Assembly: GCA_037367405.1 (NCBI GenBank)
Contig: JAZKJV010005536.1
Span: 124,001 to 188,000, forward strand
Length of the DNA: 64,000 nt
Direction of reading: 5' to 3'
Source of the DNA: Ottelia alismoides
Taxonomy: Eukaryota > Streptophyta > Magnoliopsida > Alismatales > Hydrocharitaceae
Shown: positions 60,056 to 64,000 of the stretch, piece by piece
Layout: the number at the start of each line of letters is the position of its first letter
Position numbering within the stretch: the stretch's first letter is position 1
Translations under genes and position numbers: made by a program
Notes under the pieces: model-generated
What the model saw: only the letters and a program-made list of their open reading frames with translations
What the model was told of the DNA's origin: nothing
Databases searched by the model: none

Positions 60056-60422
60056 AATGAGCTCTTAGCCCAGTAAGATTTTAATGAGCATACTCATTTT
60101 AATAAGGTTTTCTATCCGTTTGAGTATAATACTTATTGGTTTACAGGTGTTATACATATTATTATTACTAACCATCATTTTCACAAAAAGAAACCCTTAA
60201 ATTAATATGAAAAATTATGTCTTTGTTTCTATTGCTGGTGTCTTTTCTATTTTTACTAATGATCCTTTTGTATTAATTTAAAATTTATTTTTATTAAAAT
60301 GATTACTGATAGTAAGAATATGATATGCCAGTTGTAAACCGAGAAGTATCACGCTTAAAATGGTAGAAACATTAGTACAAATAGGTGTGTTCATTACAAT
60401 CCTAATGAGCTCATGGCTCATT
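60056..60422. mobile_element. Foldback MITE, about 367 bp
   Basis: The two halves are imperfect inverted repeats across nearly their full length. The left start (TGAGCTCTTAGCCCAGTAAG) and the complement of the right end (TGAGCCATGAGCTCATTAGG) match at 27 of 36 positions, and similarity continues inward (TACTTATTGGTTTACA versus TACTTCTCGGTTTACA; CTTAAATTAATA versus TTTAAATTAATA). No coding capacity. I could not identify the TSD, so the superfamily is open. Confidence 0.6.
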
Positions 60423-61112
60423 GGAAATTTCCCTAGGGTTGGAGGATGTCAAATGACATGGGATGTTTCCCGAGTATGGAAAGCCGCCTAAAATTTGTAA
60501 ACTGTAAACTTTACATTGTAAAAAAAGATACACTAAATGTTTTATAAAAAAATATTATCTATATATCATTAACATTTTCGTCCAACATACTAATATTTTT
60601 GTGAATCTTCGTAATGCAATAACATTTGGCGCAAAATGACTAGCTAGGAGCATGCATATCCAACACAGTCGTTCCTTCTTTTCTCCTGCCCTCGTTGTAT
60701 CATTCTCGTTAGATTCGATATCTTATAACAATCATTCCGTTTGTTATAAGATTCATATAGCTTTCCGATATCAAGTCTATAAAAATTGCTAGTAGACATG
60801 CATATTTTTTTGTGGTGCCGTACAATGTGTTTGATGCACGCTAACGTGGAGCTATGGACATAGCGTGTAATAATGTTTATATAAAAAATACCAACATGCA
60901 TGGACTTGTAAAAGGAGATAAGAAATATAAACTCAAAAATGAAATTGGCCCTATGGAACGGAAATAACTCCACCTCATGAGTGTACTTGTACATGTGGAA
61001 TGTAGACCGATACGTTTTTTTTACTGAGGCCTCTTCCGACTAATAAGCAAATGTACTGGTGCAACACTAACATGTATCGGCCTCTCTTTAATACGTGTAC
61101 AATGTAATTATA
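60423..61112. other. No recognised feature
   Basis: AT-rich intergenic DNA. The minus-strand 116-codon ORF at 60,644-60,994 shows no domain and is probably chance. Confidence 0.35.
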
Positions 61113-61258
61113 TACTGATACACACCCCTTGTAGCGGTGCAACAAAAATAAATACTCCAAACCGGCCCTACGTCGAACCGATACTGATACACACCCCTTG
61201 TAGCGGTGCAACAAAAATAAATACACACCCCTTGTAGCGGTGCAACAAAAATAAATAC
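61113..61258 (+). repeat. Rearranged repeat block at the LINE 5' junction
   Basis: A 43-bp unit beginning TACTGATACACACCCCTTGT occurs at 61,113-61,155 and 61,182-61,224, and again without its first five bases at about 61,221-61,258. Between the first two copies lies 61,152-61,183, a 32-bp segment identical to 61,333-61,364 inside the LINE ORF1. It is unclear whether the 43-bp unit is target DNA or LINE 5' sequence. Confidence 0.85.
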
Positions 61259-61553
61259 TGGCACTAAGAAGCCTGAAGGAAGTTTCGACCTCAACAATCC
61301 GCTTGATGGATCGGGCCCCAACGCCTCCGTCGATACTCCAAACCGGCCCTACGTCGAACCGATATCAGACACCGCCGTAGACATGGCTGCTGGGCAGGAC
61401 GACGAGGGAGACGAAAATCAAACTCAGGAGACAATCCCCGTAGTAATCGCGGAGCCCAACGTGGCTTGGACCGTGGAAACCCATAGAAAGAAGAAACCCC
61501 ACAAGGGGGTCAATGAAACTCGGGGCTCGGGCCCTTCCCGCACCCGTTCTTGA
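61259..61553 (+). pseudogene. LINE ORF1 C-terminal tail, 5'-truncated
   Basis: The frame is open from 61,221 to a TGA at 61,551-61,553. The readable LINE part runs from LDGSGPNASVDTPNRPYVEP to WTVETHRKKKPHKGVNETRG and a Ser/Arg-rich end. The W-T-V-x-x-x-R-K-K-K text is typical of the end of ORF1 (RNA-binding/gag-like) in plant L1 elements. The N-terminal domain and zinc knuckle are missing. Its stop overlaps the ORF2 start codon by one base (TGATG). Confidence 0.65.
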
Positions 61554-64000
61554 TGTCAATTGCCGTTTGTAACACACGGGGACTCAACAAGTCCCGCAAG
61601 ATGAGATCGTTACTAAACCAACTTCGTGCAGGATGTGCCGAGCTTATCGGCTTGGTGGAAACAAAGATCAGGCCTCAGTCAAGGGAGGCTTTTGCTACTC
61701 TAATCCCTCAAGGCTGGAACCACTACCATAATAACACCAACCTCGGTCGTATTTATTTCCTCTGGAGAGAGGACAACTGGAGATGCAATGTCTTGTTCTG
61801 CACTAATCAAGCTCTCACCATCCATTGTGTTAACAAGGGGGGACTCTCCATGGTCATTTCCGTTATCTATGGGGATAACTGTGTTGTGGTGCGTAGAGAG
61901 CTTTGGGAGCACATACTCTACTTAAACACACAAATTTCGACGCCATGGCTGATTATTGGCGACTTCAATACTGTGAGATATTCAACCGAGAAATTGGGCG
62001 GCCGCCCAGCAGTTAATTCAAACATGCAGGACTTCAATGATTGCATAGACAGGTGCTCCCTGTTCGAGATCTCCACCAGCGGCAATCCGTGGTCTTGGTC
62101 TAACTCGTCTTCAGGACCGTCGAGAATTGTCGCAAGGCTTGACAGGGCACTCATCAACGAGGCATGGCTCAACTCCCTCCCCCAAACCAAACTGCACTTT
62201 ACTCCGCTAGCCTCTAGCGACCATAGCCTCATGCTGATTGAACTCGCGGGACCTAACAAGAGACCCAAGCCGTTCAAGTTCTTTGACTATTGGGCGACCA
62301 GGGACGGCTACTATGATGTGGTCCAGGATGCTTGGCTAATTCACACAGTTGGCAACCCCCTCTATAAAGTTATTTGCAAACTCAAAAATGTTAAAGCAGC
62401 GCTTAAGAAGTGGGCGGCGAAGGAAGCCAATGTATTCAGGGATAAGAGGGCTGCCGAGGCTTGTCTCTCAACATTAAATGAAGGCCTAGCCGTTGATCCT
62501 ATGGACTCCTTCTTGGCCCGCATGGAGGGTGACGTGAAGGATTATATCCTACATTTGGAGTCGGATATTGAATCCGTGTGGAGGCAAAAGAGTAGAATTG
62601 ACTGGCTTAGACTCGGTGATCGTAACACGGGATTCTTCCACCGTGCGACAAAGGTCCGCAACAATGCCAATCACATTACTTCGCTCCTTGATGCCAATGG
62701 CCATGTCATTGATAGCCCAGCTGAGTTATCCACTATAGCGGTTAATTACTTCGACTCGCTTCTTAACCCCCATGATAATCTTCGGGACCCAACGCCTACC
62801 CTTCTGGCTCCACCTCCGCCCAAAAGGACTCTCTCGGCTGAAGCCCGTCGCTGGCTTATCCGCCCCTTCTCTGAGGAGGAAATTAAGTCGGCCGTCCATT
62901 CAATCTCTCCCTCCAAAGCTCCCGGCCCGGATGGCTTCAATGCTGGTTTCTTCTCTCGGCACTGGACTTTGATCAAAGATGATTTATGTGCGGCTATGCA
63001 CTTTCTATACAAGGGGGGTAGTATGGTGCGTCAAGCGAACCACACCTTCCTCTCCCTTGTTCCAAAGGTACCGTCCCCTACTGGCATTGGTGATTATAGG
63101 CCCATTTCATGTTGCAATGTACTCTACAAAACATTCGCAAAAATTCTGGCCACTAGGATGGCGGTGGTCCTTCCGCACTTGGTCTCCCCCAACCAATCAG
63201 CTTTCATTAAGGACCGTTCCATCGGAGACAATATACGCTTGGCGCAGGAGCTGCTGCACGGTCTTGATCGTAGGAAGAACCGGAATAAGGCATGTGTGAA
63301 GGTTGACCTTGCGAAGGCCTTCGACTCCATCGAGCATGCATTCATCTTGGATGGTCTCTCTGCTATGGGATTTGATGAGGTCTGGGTCGGTTGGATAGCG
63401 AACTGCATATGCACCGCCTCCTTCTCGGTCATGGTGAATGGTTCCCCCTCGGGTCTCTTCCGTGGCACTCGGGGGCTGCGCCAGGGGGATCCCCTTAGCC
63501 CCCTCCTTTTCATTGTTGGGCTTGAGTCCCTTACTTGCCTTGCCGACATCGCTACTTCCAAGGGCCATCTTGTGCCGTACGGCCGTGGCAGTTCCAAATC
63601 CCCCACACATCTCATCTTTGCGGATGACCTCTTATTCTTCTGCAATGGCTCAGCTCGGTCCTTAGCTGCGGTCAGGGGGATTATGGATGAATTTAACTCA
63701 ATCTCGGGACTCCGCATAAATCCTCGTAAATGCAAGCTCTTCCGCTCAAAAAGTTTTGAGGGTGATTTTGTCACTAACCTCAGGTTGGGTATCCTGAATC
63801 AGCGCCTACCTTCTACATATTTGGGGATTCCGATTCACCCCTCTTATGCGCCTAAGAGGAATGGAGCCGCTCTTGTAGAGAAGATCGCGTCCCAGCTGTC
63901 GGGGTGGAAGGCCAGCTCCCTCTCCATGGCGGGGCGTCTTCAGCTCCTCCACTCAGTTACCTCGGGTACCCTCCTCTACTGGGCTAATGGTACTACACTG
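61553..64000 (+). CDS. LINE (L1-type) ORF2: endonuclease and reverse transcriptase, runs off the window
   Basis: 816 codons with no stop from ATG 61,553 to the window edge; an in-frame TGA at 61,514 lies just upstream, and this is the first ATG. Residues 1-230 form an APE-type endonuclease: N in CNTRGLN, catalytic Glu36 (VETK), Asp137/Asn139 (GDFNTV), then NPWSWSN, and Asp223-His224 (SSDHSLM). RT blocks: KAPGPDGFNAGFF (from 455), GDYRPISCCNVLYKTFAKIL, QSAFIKDRSIGDNI, KVDLAKAFDSIEHAFI with catalytic Asp585, RGLRQGDPLSPLLFI, and FADD with Asp691-Asp692, then YLGIPI and WKASSLSMAGRLQLL. All catalytic residues are present. The product would nick target DNA and copy LINE RNA by target-primed reverse transcription. 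GC-richer than its surroundings. The C-terminal zinc module and RNase H (if any) lie beyond the window. Confidence 0.93.
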   Translation, partial: MSIAVCNTRGLNKSRKMRSLLNQLRAGCAELIGLVETKIRPQSREAFATLIPQGWNHYHNNTNLGRIYFLWREDNWRCNVLFCTNQALTIHCVNKGGLSMVISVIYGDNCVVVRRELWEHILYLNTQISTPWLIIGDFNTVRYSTEKLGGRPAVNSNMQDFNDCIDRCSLFEISTSGNPWSWSNSSSGPSRIVARLDRALINEAWLNSLPQTKLHFTPLASSDHSLMLIELAGPNKRPKPFKFFDYWATRDGYYDVVQDAWLIHTVGNPLYKVICKLKNVKAALKKWAAKEANVFRDKRAAEACLSTLNEGLAVDPMDSFLARMEGDVKDYILHLESDIESVWRQKSRIDWLRLGDRNTGFFHRATKVRNNANHITSLLDANGHVIDSPAELSTIAVNYFDSLLNPHDNLRDPTPTLLAPPPPKRTLSAEARRWLIRPFSEEEIKSAVHSISPSKAPGPDGFNAGFFSRHWTLIKDDLCAAMHFLYKGGSMVRQANHTFLSLVPKVPSPTGIGDYRPISCCNVLYKTFAKILATRMAVVLPHLVSPNQSAFIKDRSIGDNIRLAQELLHGLDRRKNRNKACVKVDLAKAFDSIEHAFILDGLSAMGFDEVWVGWIANCICTASFSVMVNGSPSGLFRGTRGLRQGDPLSPLLFIVGLESLTCLADIATSKGHLVPYGRGSSKSPTHLIFADDLLFFCNGSARSLAAVRGIMDEFNSISGLRINPRKCKLFRSKSFEGDFVTNLRLGILNQRLPSTYLGIPIHPSYAPKRNGAALVEKIASQLSGWKASSLSMAGRLQLLHSVTSGTLLYWANGTTL

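Noticed and set aside
61151..61365. Minus-strand ORFs at 60,975-61,226 and 61,088-61,321 with repeated YLFLLHRYKGCVSV text
   Set aside because: The repetition comes from the duplicated 43-bp unit at the LINE junction; they are antisense to the LINE and not a repeat protein.

Overview
This window looks like repeat-dense intergenic DNA from a flowering-plant nuclear genome. I found no intact host gene, tRNA or rRNA. Nearly everything recognisable is a plant transposable element or a relic of one: Athila-type Ty3-gypsy elements with LTRs of about 3-3.6 kb, a Tekay/Del-type chromovirus, a Tnt1/Tork-like Ty1-copia element, plant L1-type LINEs, Mutator-like elements with 9-bp target-site duplications (TSDs), and a foldback MITE. 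The AT-rich background and stop-ridden reading frames fit a plant with a large genome. I cannot name the species, or decide firmly between monocot and dicot.

Layout. 1-4.4 kb: leader and degenerate minus-strand LTR ('LTR A') of an Athila-like element, split by a 1.23-kb Mutator-like element with a GC-rich core. 4.4-6.6 kb: two successive LINE 3'-end relics. 8.1-8.9 kb: a broken minus-strand copy of an RNA polymerase II CTD-phosphatase-like (FCP1 domain) gene, the only host-gene relic I could identify. 10.25-14.27 kb: a copia element with an intact 5' LTR and decayed gag-pol, cut off in the reverse transcriptase by a chromovirus (14.27-22.63 kb). The chromovirus 5' LTR itself carries a 241-bp Mutator-type MITE, and its 3' LTR is truncated. 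22.6-25.5 kb: LTR-like DNA.

25,469-52,183 is the centrepiece: a minus-strand Athila-type element flanked by the perfect TSD TTAAT, with LTRs of 3614 and 3588 bp. Its protease region is split by a plus-strand non-autonomous LTR retrotransposon at 33,721-44,319 (TSD GGGAC, LTRs of 2999 and 2947 bp). The inner element has no gag-pol but encodes a broken, very acidic protein. Both elements carry, ahead of the 3' LTR, an array of hairpins built on the arm CTTAG/CTAAGTATA, often followed by a G-run, so that they resemble extra polypurine tracts. A GGCT/AGCC stem-loop recurs downstream of the primer-binding site (PBS). I regard these shared non-coding modules as the most interesting signal here; they suggest the inner element is mobilised by an Athila-type partner.

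52.2-59.6 kb: leader and LTR ('LTR B') of another related minus-strand element, apparently interrupted by a copia-like solo LTR. 59.8-60.4 kb: a TG-rich microsatellite and a 367-bp foldback MITE. 61.1 kb to the end: a comparatively fresh LINE with a rearranged 5' junction, an ORF1 tail overlapping ORF2 in TGATG, and an ORF2 (endonuclease plus reverse transcriptase) open for all 816 codons to the window edge.
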